This document shows positions 41,757 to 50,814 of a stretch of 64,000 nucleotides of DNA, piece after piece; position 1 is the stretch's first letter, and each line of letters begins with the position of its first letter. The stretch comes from Oscillospiraceae bacterium. GTDB lineage: Bacteria > Bacillota > Clostridia > Oscillospirales > Oscillospiraceae. A program made the position numbers and the translations under genes. Under the pieces are notes generated by a model. It had not been told where the DNA came from, searched no databases, and worked only from the letters and a program-made list of their open reading frames with translations. The stretch spans positions 1 through 64,000 of the forward strand of contig JAAWQS010000002.1 in assembly GCA_022800665.1 (NCBI GenBank), read 5' to 3'.

Positions 41757-42506
41757 TCAGGACAGCAGCAGTCCGCGGATGGCGTACAGTACCAGCATAT
41801 GCGCCGGGTAGAACCCGTAGCAGACGGTTTGGAAAGCTCTGCCGTGGGGGCCCTGCCGCCCCCGATAGAGCCAGATGGGGGCCAGAGCCAGCAGCGCGAG
41901 TCCCTGCTGGACCAGCTGCACCTGGAAACCGGCGATGGAGATTTCATAGAAGTACCCGCCCAGGAGCCGGACATGCAGGAGATACAGACAGGCCAGCTGG
42001 CCGAGAAAGCATCGCCAGTTTCTCCCCCGGAAGGCGTAGAACGCCAGCGGCGTCAGCACGCCCGCGCCGTAATAATCCAGCATAGCCCCGTAGCCCAGCA
42101 GGAACCCCGCCGCCGCCAGGACGCAGCAGCCTAAGACCGCCGGAAGGGGCCGGAACCGCTGCCGGACGCGGTCCATAAGGGCCATCAGGAGCAGGCTGAG
42201 CAGGAAGGTCCACAGTACATTCTGATGAAAGGGATAAAAGACGCTGCCGCTGTACATAAGATTGAAGGGGATTTCCGAGAGGACCGCACCCAGCAGCAGC
42301 CGCAGCAGATACCGCCGCAGGTTATGGGTATGGAAAAAGCCCTCCGCCAGAAGAAACGAGAAGATGGGAAAGGCCAGACGGCCCAGGCAGGTCAGCCACT
42401 CCGCAGCTGGAAACAAGGCGGCCCACATGTGGTCGCAGAGCATCAGGGCCATAGCCAGGATATGGAGGCCCCCGGCGGTGATGCCGGAATTACGCTGTTT
42501 GTCCAT
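41757..42506 (-). CDS. TraX-family integral membrane protein
   Basis: 249 residues, seven to eight membrane helices: ILAMALMLCDHMWAAL, RLAFPIFSFLLAEGF, SEIPFNLMYSG and the C-terminal CYGFYPAHMLVLYAIRG match the TraX family. F-plasmid TraX acetylates pilin, but chromosomal homologs in gut Firmicutes are not tied to conjugation; acyl transfer on a surface molecule is the inference. Start at the third ATG in frame, eight bases after AAGGA. Confidence 0.88.
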   Translation of the reverse strand: MDKQRNSGITAGGLHILAMALMLCDHMWAALFPAAEWLTCLGRLAFPIFSFLLAEGFFHTHNLRRYLLRLLLGAVLSEIPFNLMYSGSVFYPFHQNVLWTFLLSLLLMALMDRVRQRFRPLPAVLGCCVLAAAGFLLGYGAMLDYYGAGVLTPLAFYAFRGRNWRCFLGQLACLYLLHVRLLGGYFYEISIAGFQVQLVQQGLALLALAPIWLYRGRQGPHGRAFQTVCYGFYPAHMLVLYAIRGLLLS

Positions 42507-42611
42507 GAAAAACATCCTTTCCATAGAAATAGGATTGCAGTCTGTTCATTTTACCATAGGCGGACGGTTTTTGCCATCTATTTTTTTGGTTGACATTTTC
42601 CAATTGTGACG

Positions 42612-42640
42612 TTGCCAGACGGACATTTTTAGGCTATACT
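42612..42640 (+). promoter_or_regulatory. Promoter of pepA-like gene
   Basis: TTGCCA, 17-nt spacer, TATACT, 47 bases before the GTG start. A GCGCCGCCGGAGGGGCGGCG hairpin lies in the leader. Confidence 0.65.
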
Positions 42641-42687
42641 GTCCGCAAGCGCCGCCGGAGGGGCGGCGGATAAGGAGGAACTTTGTT

Positions 42688-44052
42688 GTGAAAAGATACC
42701 AGCAAGAAGCTGTGGAAGTAAAAATCCGCCCCGCAGAGGGGGAATATCTGAAGGTCCGGACTCAGTCCTGCGGGGACCAACCGGCGGTTATCACCGTGGG
42801 CCGCGGGGCGGATTGGTCGCCTCTGGCCTGCAAGGACGTCTATGGCCGGGCAGTCAAGGAGGCTGTGCAGCAGGGCTTTGGCAGCGGCGTATTTGACCTG
42901 TCCCCGGCTGCCGAACTGGGTCTGCCGGGTATCTGCGCCGCGCTGGAGGGCATCTTCGGCGGCGCGTACCGGAAGAATTTTACCATCACAGGCCAGTGGG
43001 AGCCGGATATGACCTGCTATGCGGACGGCAGCGGCTGGACGGACGGGGAATTGCAGACAGCGTTGGAGCTGGCGCGGTCGGTCATGGAAGCCCGGAATCT
43101 GGTCAACCGTCCCGCCAACCTGCTGCCGGCGGACTGTCTGGCCCAGGAGCTGGCGGACTTGGTGGAGGGCCTGCCCGTGGAGACGCAGATTTACAAATGC
43201 CCGGAGCTGAAGGAGCGGGGGCTGAACGGCCTGCTGGCCGTAGGAGGCAGTACCAGCATCCATCCCCCTGCGCTGACCGTGCTGCGCTACAACGGTGCGC
43301 CGGAGAGCAGCGAGCGGCTGGGCATCGTGGGCAAGGGCGTGGCCGTGGACACCGGCGGATACAGTCTGAAACCCAGAGCCAGCATGGAGGGTATCAAGGG
43401 CGACATGGCCGGCGGCGCGGCTGCGGCGGCTGCGGTGCGGGCGTTGGCGGCGGCTGGCGCGGCGGTGAACGTGACCGCTGTGATTCCCTGCTGTGAAAAC
43501 CGCATCGCCCCGGACAGCGCGGTGCCGGGGGACCTGATCCGTTCCTTCTCCGGCAAAACCATTGAGATTCTCAACACCGACGCCGAGGGACGGCTGATTC
43601 TGGCCGACGGACTGACCTGGGCTGTCCAGGAGGAGAAATGCACCCGGCTGGTGGATGTGGCGACCCTCACCGGCGCGATTGCCGCCATGCTGGGCCAGGT
43701 AGCCGCCGGCGTGATGAGCAGCGACGACGAGTGGTACGGCAGTTTGGAAAAGGCGGCGGCGTTGTCGGGCGAGAAATACTGGCGGATGCCCGCCTATGAG
43801 GAGTACGAGAAGCTGATCGAGAGCGATCTGGCCGACCTGCGCAACACCAGTAAGGACGGCTGCGGCTCCATCACGGCTGGACTGTTCCTGCAGCGCTTTA
43901 CCGAGGGCCTGCCCTGGCTGCATCTGGACATCGCCGGGACTGCGGACCTGAAAAAGCCTGTCTGGCAGCATCAGGTCCGCGGGGCAACTGGCGCGGCGGT
44001 CACAACGCTGTTCTATCTGGCTAAGGAGATGGAGCAGGTTTCTGCTAAGTAA
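42688..44052 (+). CDS. Leucyl aminopeptidase, M17 family
   Basis: 454 residues. The C-terminal catalytic domain has all M17 metal/active-site segments: VGKGVAVDTGG, GIKGDMAGG, the signature NTDAEGRLILADGL and the final DIAGTA. The N-terminal domain is diverged, as usual. It removes N-terminal residues from peptides in the cytoplasm using two metal ions. GTG start with AAGGAGG upstream; monocistronic. Confidence 0.93.
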   Translation: MKRYQQEAVEVKIRPAEGEYLKVRTQSCGDQPAVITVGRGADWSPLACKDVYGRAVKEAVQQGFGSGVFDLSPAAELGLPGICAALEGIFGGAYRKNFTITGQWEPDMTCYADGSGWTDGELQTALELARSVMEARNLVNRPANLLPADCLAQELADLVEGLPVETQIYKCPELKERGLNGLLAVGGSTSIHPPALTVLRYNGAPESSERLGIVGKGVAVDTGGYSLKPRASMEGIKGDMAGGAAAAAAVRALAAAGAAVNVTAVIPCCENRIAPDSAVPGDLIRSFSGKTIEILNTDAEGRLILADGLTWAVQEEKCTRLVDVATLTGAIAAMLGQVAAGVMSSDDEWYGSLEKAAALSGEKYWRMPAYEEYEKLIESDLADLRNTSKDGCGSITAGLFLQRFTEGLPWLHLDIAGTADLKKPVWQHQVRGATGAAVTTLFYLAKEMEQVSAK

Positions 44053-44103
44053 GAAAATTTCTGCCTGAGCGGATGCAGGGTCAGACCCGAAATAGAAGGA
44101 GGA

Positions 44104-44122
44104 TACCGGCAAAAAACCGGTA
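44104..44122 (+). terminator. Hairpin after the aminopeptidase gene
   Basis: TACCGG/CCGGTA perfect stem with a seven-base loop, followed by CCCTCCCTTTT. Confidence 0.45.
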
Positions 44123-44142
44123 CCCTCCCTTTTAGCCTGTAT

Positions 44143-44325
44143 TCAAGTAGCAGATAACACGATCAATTTACCGCTCTCCGGCTCTTCGTCCTGATCTGCG
44201 GATACATACATCTCCTCACAATCCTGCTGGGCCTGGATGAGAGCCTGTCTGACGTTCTCCAAAGCGTTGATCGCATCCTCCGTGGCGTTGAACATCGTCA
44301 GGTACATTTTTTTGTAGTCTACCAT
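44143..44325 (-). CDS. Small helical protein, 60 aa
   Basis: MVDYKKMYLTMFNATEDAI begins a helical acidic protein with a LENVRQALIQAQQDCEEMY amphipathic helix. Similar short proteins of about 60 residues (pattern YKKMYLTLFNA...AL) are frequent in Oscillospiraceae, without known function. AAGGAG before the ATG. Confidence 0.72.
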   Translation of the reverse strand: MVDYKKMYLTMFNATEDAINALENVRQALIQAQQDCEEMYVSADQDEEPESGKLIVLSAT

Positions 44326-44542
44326 ACGTCTCCTTCCCTACGGCTTCTGCCGTATGGACACAAAATCTCGCCGGGGTGGCCCCGGACGGGGGCGGGCGTT
44401 TACGCCCGCGTCCCGCCGGACCCTTTCCCGCCGAGACAAACAAAAAGCGGCGCAGGATATAATTACCCCACACCGCATATGTACAGACACAAACCCCATA
44501 TTGTGAAACAGTCCCCCGTGGTAGGAAGTGAGAAAATGGCTA

Positions 44543-44571
44543 TTGAAAAAAGATGGGAAGACTGTTATAAT
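44543..44571 (+). promoter_or_regulatory. Sense promoter of convergent peptide locus, copy 2
   Basis: TTGAAA (44543-44548), 17-nt spacer, TATAAT (44566-44571), as in copy 1. Confidence 0.7.
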
Positions 44572-44577
44572 AGGAGC

Positions 44578-44675
44578 TGGCGTAGCAAATGCTATTGTGT
44601 AGGAGGGCTTTTCTCCTGCATAGGGGCATGGGTGAGTGCCAGTCGCCCATGTCCTGCCTTATTATTTGCCTCGTT
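44578..44675 (-). ncRNA. Putative antisense antitoxin RNA, copy 2
   Basis: Predicted to start near 44675 from the minus promoter at 44682-44710 and to run across the start region of the peptide mRNA. 3' end not determined. Contains the same three stem-loops as copy 1, with changes mostly confined to loops. Confidence 0.45.
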
Positions 44676-44714
44676 GCTGTTATCATATCACGTTTTCCAC
44701 GCTTTGACAAGTAG
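44628..44714 (+). CDS. Small hydrophobic toxin-like peptide, copy 2
   Basis: From the ATG at 44649 the peptide is 21 residues starting MSCLIICLVAVIISRF and ending RFDK. From 44628 it is 28. The frame extends open to ATG 44589, as in copy 1. Identity with copy 1 is nearly complete across the hydrophobic core, while the C-terminal tail is shorter. Start codon undecided; ribosome access is probably controlled by the AGGAG/CTCCT hairpin. Toxin role inferred. Confidence 0.5.
   Translation: MGECQSPMSCLIICLVAVIISRFPRFDK
44682..44710 (-). promoter_or_regulatory. Antisense promoter of convergent peptide locus, copy 2
   Basis: Minus strand TTGTCA (44705-44710), 17-nt spacer, TATGAT (44682-44687), overlapping the peptide's last codons. 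Confidence 0.6.
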
Positions 44715-44881
44715 TTTCTTTCAAATATCCAATTTCCCCCCCCCCCGCGTCCGACAGCCTTCGCAGACTGCCGGGCGCGTCTTTTTACGGAGATTCAACC
44801 ATCGGCTGCCTTAATTATTATATTTTTTATAAAAAATATTTTCTGTATTGCACAAAAAAACGGCTCGCGAATGGTAAGTAA
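44715..44881. other. Intergenic region with poly-C tract
   Basis: Contains an 11-C run (44736-44746), an AT-rich stretch near 44815-44845 (TTTTTTATAAAAAA) and no ORF. Nothing else is supported here. Confidence 0.4.
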
Positions 44882-44899
44882 TGTAGAAAATGGTCTACA
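44882..44899. promoter_or_regulatory. Inverted repeat, candidate operator of the ABC importer operon
   Basis: TGTAGA/TCTACA perfect arms around a six-base centre, 14 bases upstream of the -35 box of the importer promoter. A good place for an activator or repressor; the ROK protein encoded downstream is a candidate. Confidence 0.4.
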
Positions 44900-44913
44900 C
44901 CTTCAGAAAATGG

Positions 44914-44942
44914 TTGCCAAGTTATCATCAATACGTTATAAT
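44914..44942 (+). promoter_or_regulatory. Promoter of the oligopeptide-type ABC importer operon
   Basis: TTGCCA, 17-nt spacer, TATAAT (44937-44942), leaving a leader of about 135 nt before the substrate-binding protein gene. Confidence 0.7.
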
Positions 44943-45085
44943 ACAGAAAAAATGAAAAAACTGTTAACGGCATAAGCCGTGACAGCCGTTCTGTGTGTTG
45001 TGTGTTTTTTGTTATCGTCCGTCCCCCCTGTCGTGTAAACCCGCGCAAGCGGTTTGCAATATTAAATAATCGGAGGAAATTGCGA

Positions 45086-46753
45086 ATGAAAAGATTGTTA
45101 CCCCTCTTGCTTGCCGTTGTGATGACCCTCGGTCTGGTCGCCTGCGGCGGTAATTCCGGCGGAAACTCCGGCGGCAATTCCGGCAACTCCGGCAACTCCG
45201 GCAACTCCGGAACCACCACTCCCCCTGCGGACAGCGGCAATGACGCCGGCGATACCGCCGGCACGTCAGGAGACAAGTCTCCTGACAATGACTTTGTCAT
45301 CGCCATGCCCAACGACGCCACCCACCTGGACCCCCATGTCTCCAGCAACGGCTATTCCAACCAGATCACCAACGCCATGTACGAGGGCCTGCTGGGATTC
45401 AATGAGCAGACAGAGGTCATTCCTGTGCTGGCTACCGACTGGTCCGTGTCCGAGGACGCGCTGGTCTATACCTTCAAGCTCCGGGAAGGCGTCACCTTCC
45501 ACGACGGCGAGACCTTCAACGCCGAGGCTGTCAAGGCCGTTTGGGAGCGCGGTAAGGACACCAGCCTGAGCCTGAACCGGAACACCAAGAAGTGGACCGA
45601 CGTGGAGGTGCTGGGCGAGTACGAGGTGGCCATCCACATCGAGTCCCCCGACAACACCTTCATCAATAAGCTCACCCAGGTCCGTATGGTCTCCCCCAAG
45701 GCGATGGCCATGGATAATGCCAGCGACTACCTGGCAAAGAACTCCGCCGGTACCGGCCCCTTCAAGCTCTCCGAGCGTGTGGACGGCGGCTATACCAAGA
45801 TGGTTCCCTATGAGAACTATTGGCAGGACGGCCCCACCGTGGACAGCCTGACCTTCGAAGTGGTGCCTGAGGACGCTTCCCGTATGGCGAAGCTCCAGAC
45901 CGGCGAGGCTGACCTCATTTACCCGGTTCCCGTGACCGACATTGAGCGCCTGCAGAGCGAAAGCCCCAACATCATCGTTGACGTGCGCGACACCACCATT
46001 TTCCGCTATGTCACCCTGAACACCGAGTGGGCTCTGCCCGATGGCCGCAAGCCCTTTGCTGACAAGCGCGTCCGTCAGGCCCTCAACTACGCCTTTGACA
46101 GCGAGGCTTATGCTAAGATCGTCTTCAACGGCTACGCCAAGGAGCCGACCTCCTGCTTCGCCGATACCATCATGTACCACTCCCCCAACACCCCCTACAA
46201 GGCTGACCTGGAGAAAGCCAAGAGTCTGATGAAGGAGGCCGGGTTCGAGGACGGTTTCGATGTTGAGATCATCGTCGATAACACCACCATCGAGCAGAAG
46301 GGCGCAACCTTCGTCATGCAGCAGCTCAGCCAGATCGGCGTGAACGTGAAGCTGCTGGCCAACGAGTCCACCGTCAACGCCGAGGCCACCAGCGCACCGC
46401 TGGAGACCACCACCGTCCAGATGTGGTACGTCAACTGGTCCTCCGGTTCCTTCGAGGCCGACGGTTCCATGCGCAGCATCCTCCACAGCGATAAGATGCC
46501 GCCGGATGGCTACAACACCGCCTTCTGGAAGAACGAGGAGTTCGACAAGCTGCTGGACGACGCTCTGAAGATGACCGACACTAAGGAGATCGCCGATACC
46601 TACGCCAAGGCGCAGGCCGTGGTTTGGGAGGAGTGCCCCTGGATGTTCCTGGGCAACGATAACGCCATTGTAGCTTACCAGCCCTACTGCACGGGCCTGC
46701 AGTTCAAGCCCGGCGACGAGGTCGTGGTCACCACCATCGGCCTGGATCACTAA
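45086..46753 (+). CDS. ABC importer substrate-binding lipoprotein (SBP family 5)
   Basis: 555 residues. Lipoprotein signal with the lipobox LVAC, a low-complexity NSGG/NSG linker of about 25 residues, then the family 5 fold (DATHLDPHVSSNGYSNQI, TFKLREGVTFHDG, RQALNYAFD). Family 5 proteins bind peptides, nickel, glutathione or oligosaccharides; substrate undetermined. First gene of a complete importer operon. CGGAGGAAA before the ATG. The linker codons are nearly repetitive DNA. Confidence 0.94.
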   Translation: MKRLLPLLLAVVMTLGLVACGGNSGGNSGGNSGNSGNSGNSGTTTPPADSGNDAGDTAGTSGDKSPDNDFVIAMPNDATHLDPHVSSNGYSNQITNAMYEGLLGFNEQTEVIPVLATDWSVSEDALVYTFKLREGVTFHDGETFNAEAVKAVWERGKDTSLSLNRNTKKWTDVEVLGEYEVAIHIESPDNTFINKLTQVRMVSPKAMAMDNASDYLAKNSAGTGPFKLSERVDGGYTKMVPYENYWQDGPTVDSLTFEVVPEDASRMAKLQTGEADLIYPVPVTDIERLQSESPNIIVDVRDTTIFRYVTLNTEWALPDGRKPFADKRVRQALNYAFDSEAYAKIVFNGYAKEPTSCFADTIMYHSPNTPYKADLEKAKSLMKEAGFEDGFDVEIIVDNTTIEQKGATFVMQQLSQIGVNVKLLANESTVNAEATSAPLETTTVQMWYVNWSSGSFEADGSMRSILHSDKMPPDGYNTAFWKNEEFDKLLDDALKMTDTKEIADTYAKAQAVVWEECPWMFLGNDNAIVAYQPYCTGLQFKPGDEVVVTTIGLDH

Positions 46754-46916
46754 TCAAAGAAACGACTGTGTAACCGTGTGAAAATCTTGGACGCGCAGCG
46801 CACGGAAGATCGATATTGTCCGCGCGCCGGTGGCCTGGAAGCGGAGCAGGCATAGCCTGCTCCGTTTTTGTTGTCAAAAACATGTCAATAAAATTGAGAA
46901 TGAGGGAGGAATTGAT

Positions 46917-47837
46917 ATGGGTAGATATATCGCCAGACGGCTTTTGGAAACGATCCCGCTGCTGCTGGTCATTTCCATCTTTGTATTTATGTTTATCCAT
47001 CTGCTGCCCGGCGACCCGGCCCGGCAGATGGCCGGACTGGAGGCCCCGCCGGAGGAGGTGCAGGCCATCCGCGAGGAGTACAATCTGGATAAACCCCTGC
47101 TTGAGCAATATTTCATCTACATGAAGGGCCTGCTGACCGGCGATATGGGCCGCAGCCTCAAGGTCAAAATCCCCGTCTCCGAGCTCATTGCGTCCCGCTT
47201 CCCCTTTACCCTGCAGCTGGTGTTTGCCGGACTGCTCTGGGGGCCTGTCCTGGGCATCCTCATCGGCGTCATCAGCGCCATCAAGCGGGGCACCTGGGTG
47301 GATATGCTGGGTATGCTCATCGCCATCTGCGGCCTGTCCGCCCCCGGCTTTGTGCTGGGCCTGGTGGGTATCCAGGTCTTCTCCGTGAAGCTGGGATGGT
47401 TCCCCACCGGCGGCCTGGATGGGATTAAGAGCCTGTTCCTGCCGTCTATCGTCATGGGTACCGGCATCATGGCTACCCTGGCCCGCTACTCCCGGTCCTC
47501 CATGCTGGAGGTGCTGCGGGAGGACTATGTCCGCACCGCGCGGGCCAAGGGCCAGAAGGAGTCCATTGTCATGTTCCGCCATGCCTTCAAAAACTCGCTT
47601 ATTCAGGTGGTGACAATCCTGGGCCTGCAGATTGGCGGTCTGCTCTCCGGCTCCGTCATTACGGAGAATATTTTCTCCATCCCTGGCATGGGCCGCCTGC
47701 TGACGGATTCCATCTCCTACCGCGACTACCCCGCCATTCAGGGACTGCTGATGATTTTCGCCCTGGAATACGTGCTCATCAACCTCATCGTGGATGTGCT
47801 CTATGGCGTCATCAACCCGAAGATTCGTTTCGATTAA
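46917..47837 (+). CDS. ABC importer permease, DppB/GsiC type
   Basis: 306 residues, six membrane helices. It starts MGRYIARRLLETIPLLLV and has the EAA-type cytoplasmic loop around ARAKGQKESIVMFRHAFKN. Pairs with the next permease. A 160-base gap after the binding-protein gene contains a pair of G+C-rich inverted segments that could allow partial termination and so differential expression. GGGAGGAA before the ATG. Confidence 0.94.
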   Translation: MGRYIARRLLETIPLLLVISIFVFMFIHLLPGDPARQMAGLEAPPEEVQAIREEYNLDKPLLEQYFIYMKGLLTGDMGRSLKVKIPVSELIASRFPFTLQLVFAGLLWGPVLGILIGVISAIKRGTWVDMLGMLIAICGLSAPGFVLGLVGIQVFSVKLGWFPTGGLDGIKSLFLPSIVMGTGIMATLARYSRSSMLEVLREDYVRTARAKGQKESIVMFRHAFKNSLIQVVTILGLQIGGLLSGSVITENIFSIPGMGRLLTDSISYRDYPAIQGLLMIFALEYVLINLIVDVLYGVINPKIRFD

Positions 47838-47858
47838 TGGGCAAGGAGGGAGGATATT

Positions 47859-48800
47859 ATGTCGAACAAACCGAATGAACAGGAAGAGAAGGTTGTATCC
47901 CTGGAGAAAAACGCCGCTTCCTTTGAAGAAAATTACATAGACGAAAACATACTGGCGGACAGCAGCAGCAAGGTCAAGGAATTCATCAAAAAATTCATGA
48001 AGCGCAAGACCGCCGTCGCCGCCTTCATCATCATGGTTTTCCTGCTGATTATCGCCATCATCGGCCCCAGTCTGGCGCCCTACGATCCCGGCGCCTTTGA
48101 CTACGACAACATCCTGTCCGGTCCCAGCGCAAAGCACTGGTTCGGTACGGACCACTTCGGCCAGGACATCTTCAGCCGCATTCTCGCCGGCGCGCCCCAG
48201 ACCCTGGGCGTAGCTCTGTCCTCCGTCATCGTGGGCGCGGCTCTGGGTACGGTGCTGGGCCTGCTGGCCGGTTACTACGGCGGCTGGATTGAAATGCTGG
48301 TCATGCGGGGCGCGGACGTGCTCTTCAGCTTCCCCGACATCCTGCTGGCCATCGCCATCGTGGCCCTGCTCGGCCCCGGCATCATCAACGTGTTTATCGC
48401 CGTGGCGGTCTTTACGGTCCCAAGCTTCGCCCGTATGATGCGAAGCGCCACGCTGGCCGTGAAAAGCTCCCTCTATGTGGAGGTGGCCCGCAGCCTGGGC
48501 TGCAAGGACGGACGGATCCTGTTTATCCACATCTTCCCCGGCACCATTCAGACTTTGATCGTCAACTTTACCATGCGCATCGGTTCCGCCATCATGGCCG
48601 CGTCTTCCCTGAGCTTCCTGGGCTTCGGTGCGGATGTCACCTCCCCGGAGTGGGGCGCCATGCTGTCCCAGAGCCGCAGCTACCTGAATACCGCACCCCA
48701 CATGGTGTACTTCCCGGCTCTGGTCATCTTCATCACCGTCCTGGCCTTCAACCTCTTCGGCGACGGCCTGCGGGATACCCTTGATCCCAAGATCAAGTGA
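47859..48800 (+). CDS. ABC importer permease, DppC/GsiD type
   Basis: 313 residues. An acidic cytoplasmic N-terminus of about 45 residues precedes six membrane helices. It carries the family segment GTDHFGQDIFSRIL and the coupling loop RSLGCKDGRILFIHIFP. Second permease of the importer; 21 bases after the first. Confidence 0.94.
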   Translation: MSNKPNEQEEKVVSLEKNAASFEENYIDENILADSSSKVKEFIKKFMKRKTAVAAFIIMVFLLIIAIIGPSLAPYDPGAFDYDNILSGPSAKHWFGTDHFGQDIFSRILAGAPQTLGVALSSVIVGAALGTVLGLLAGYYGGWIEMLVMRGADVLFSFPDILLAIAIVALLGPGIINVFIAVAVFTVPSFARMMRSATLAVKSSLYVEVARSLGCKDGRILFIHIFPGTIQTLIVNFTMRIGSAIMAASSLSFLGFGADVTSPEWGAMLSQSRSYLNTAPHMVYFPALVIFITVLAFNLFGDGLRDTLDPKIK

Positions 48801-48822
48801 CAGGTTGGAAAGGAGTTAAGAG

Positions 48823-49803
48823 ATGCAACGAGATGTATTGCTGAAGGTAGACCAGCTCCGCACGGAGTTCTTTTCCAGCAAAACCAAGAGCGTCACCGCT
48901 GTGGACAAGGTATCCTTCGATATCTATAAGGGCGAGATTCTGGGTCTGGTGGGCGAGTCCGGCTGCGGCAAGAGCGTGACCAGTCTGTCGGTCATGCAGC
49001 TGCTCAAGGATACCCCCGGCAAAGTGACCCACGGCCAGGTGCTGCTGGACGGCAAGGACCTGCTGAAAATGTCCGGCGAGGAGGTCCGGGGCATCCGCGG
49101 CGGGCGGATGAGCATGATCTTCCAGGAGCCGATGAGCGCCCTGAACCCCTCCATGCGCATTGACCGGCAGATGATGGAGACCATCATGCTGCACACAGAC
49201 AAAAATAAGGAGCAGGCCCGCGCCCACGCGGCGGATATGCTGAAAAAAGTGGGTATCCCCGACCCGGCCCGCGTCCTGAAAAACTACCCCCACCAGCTCT
49301 CCGGCGGCATGAGCCAGCGCGTGATGATCGCCATGGCCCTCAGCTGCGACCCGGAGCTGCTGATCGCCGACGAACCCACCACCGCCCTGGACGTGACCAT
49401 CCAGGCCCAGATCCTGGACCTGATGAAGAAGCTGCAGAAAGAGGCGCAGTCCAGTATTCTCCTCATCACCCACGACCTGGGCGTGGTGGCGGAGATGTGC
49501 TCGCGGGTCATCGTCATGTACGCGGGCAAGATCGTGGAGGAGGCCCCGGTGGGACCCCTCTTCAACAGCCCCACCCACCCCTATACCCAGGGACTGATTG
49601 CCTCCGTACCCAAGCTGGGTTCCGGCGTCAAGGTCCTGCCCAGCATTCCGGGCAGCGTCCCGGACCTGGCCTCCATGCCCAAGGGGTGCCGCTTCGCGCC
49701 CCGGTGCAAGTATGCGACGGCCAAGTGCCATGAGAAGGAGCCGGAACTGGTGACTGTGGGTGAAAACCAGCGGTGCCGGTGCTGGCTGAAACAGGAAGGA
49801 TGA
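48823..49803 (+). CDS. ABC importer ATPase, DppD type
   Basis: 326 residues: Walker A GESGCGKS, signature LSGGMSQR, Walker [13 protein letters not shown], switch His in LITHDLG, and the oligopeptide-specific C-terminal motif with four cysteines ([18 protein letters not shown]), which in some homologs holds an iron-sulfur cluster. Energises import together with the DppF-type ATPase. Confidence 0.95.
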   Translation: MQRDVLLKVDQLRTEFFSSKTKSVTAVDKVSFDIYKGEILGLVGESGCGKSVTSLSVMQLLKDTPGKVTHGQVLLDGKDLLKMSGEEVRGIRGGRMSMIFQEPMSALNPSMRIDRQMMETIMLHTDKNKEQARAHAADMLKKVGIPDPARVLKNYPHQLSGGMSQRVMIAMALSCDPELLIADEPTTALDVTIQAQILDLMKKLQKEAQSSILLITHDLGVVAEMCSRVIVMYAGKIVEEAPVGPLFNSPTHPYTQGLIASVPKLGSGVKVLPSIPGSVPDLASMPKGCRFAPRCKYATAKCHEKEPELVTVGENQRCRCWLKQEG

Positions 49804-49816
49804 GGGGGAGCAGGCT

Positions 49817-50779
49817 ATGGAAAAAATTGTATCATTAAAGAATGTATGCAAGACCTTCCCCGTGGGGAAGTCCCTGCTGGGCAAGCCCACTAAGTTTGTC
49901 CACGCCGTCAACAACGTCAGCTTTGACGTCTACGAGGGCGAGACCTTCTCTATCGTGGGCGAGTCCGGCTGCGGCAAGAGTACCACCGGGCGCATCATCA
50001 ACCACCTGCTGGCCCCGGAGAGCGGCGAGGTGTGGTTCACAGGCAAGGAGATTTCCCATATCTCCCAGGACGAGATGCGGCCCCTGCGCAAGGATATGCA
50101 GATGATCTTCCAGGACCCCGCCGGGAGCCTGAACCCCAGAATGCGGGTGTCGGAGCTGATTGAGGAGCCGCTTCTCATCCACACGGAGATGAACGCGGAG
50201 GAGCGCGGCAAAGTGGTGGCCGAGCTGCTGGGCATCGTGGGCCTGAGCGCCAAGCACGCCCAGCGGTATCCCCACGAGTTCTCCGGCGGTCAGAAACAGC
50301 GCATCGGCATCGCCCGCGCGCTGACGGTGAACCCCAAGCTGGTCATCGCTGACGAGCCGATTTCCGCCCTGGACGTGTCCATTCAGGCCCAGGTGCTCAA
50401 TCTGCTCCACCGTTTGCAGGAGCAGTATAAGCTGACCTATGTGTTCATCTCCCACGACCTGTCGGTGGTGGAGATGATCTCCGACCGCATTGCGGTCATG
50501 TACCTGGGCTTTGTGGTGGAGACCGCCCCGAAAGAAAAGCTCTACGCCATGCCGGCCCATCCCTACACCCAGGCCCTGCTGTCCGCCGTCCCCATCCCGG
50601 ACCCGGACCGCAAGCATGACCGTATTATCCTGGAGGGAGATATCCCCAGCACCATCAATCTGCCCGCCGGCTGCCCCTTCGCGGCCCGGTGCAAGATGTG
50701 CAAGCAGGTGTGTCTGGAGCAGCGTCCGGCAACGAAAGAAGTGGAGACAGGCCATTTCGTAGCCTGTCACCAGGTTTGA
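49817..50779 (+). CDS. ABC importer ATPase, DppF type
   Basis: 320 residues: Walker [10 protein letters not shown], signature FSGGQKQR, Walker B LVIADEPISALD, switch His in FISHDLS and the C-terminal CPFAARCKMCKQVC cysteine motif. Completes a five-gene importer (binding protein, two permeases, two ATPases). Confidence 0.95.
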   Translation: MEKIVSLKNVCKTFPVGKSLLGKPTKFVHAVNNVSFDVYEGETFSIVGESGCGKSTTGRIINHLLAPESGEVWFTGKEISHISQDEMRPLRKDMQMIFQDPAGSLNPRMRVSELIEEPLLIHTEMNAEERGKVVAELLGIVGLSAKHAQRYPHEFSGGQKQRIGIARALTVNPKLVIADEPISALDVSIQAQVLNLLHRLQEQYKLTYVFISHDLSVVEMISDRIAVMYLGFVVETAPKEKLYAMPAHPYTQALLSAVPIPDPDRKHDRIILEGDIPSTINLPAGCPFAARCKMCKQVCLEQRPATKEVETGHFVACHQV

Positions 50780-50814
50780 TGGATGGATGAAAAGAAGTGA
50801 AAGGGTAAACATTT

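Noticed and set aside
44479..44814. 111-residue plus-strand frame over the second convergent locus
   Set aside because: It runs through the promoter and differs from the conserved frame; copy 1 does not keep it open.
45165..45235. Tandem repeat (GGCAACTCC-like units) as a mobile or CRISPR-like repeat
   Set aside because: It encodes the Asn/Ser/Gly linker of the substrate-binding lipoprotein.
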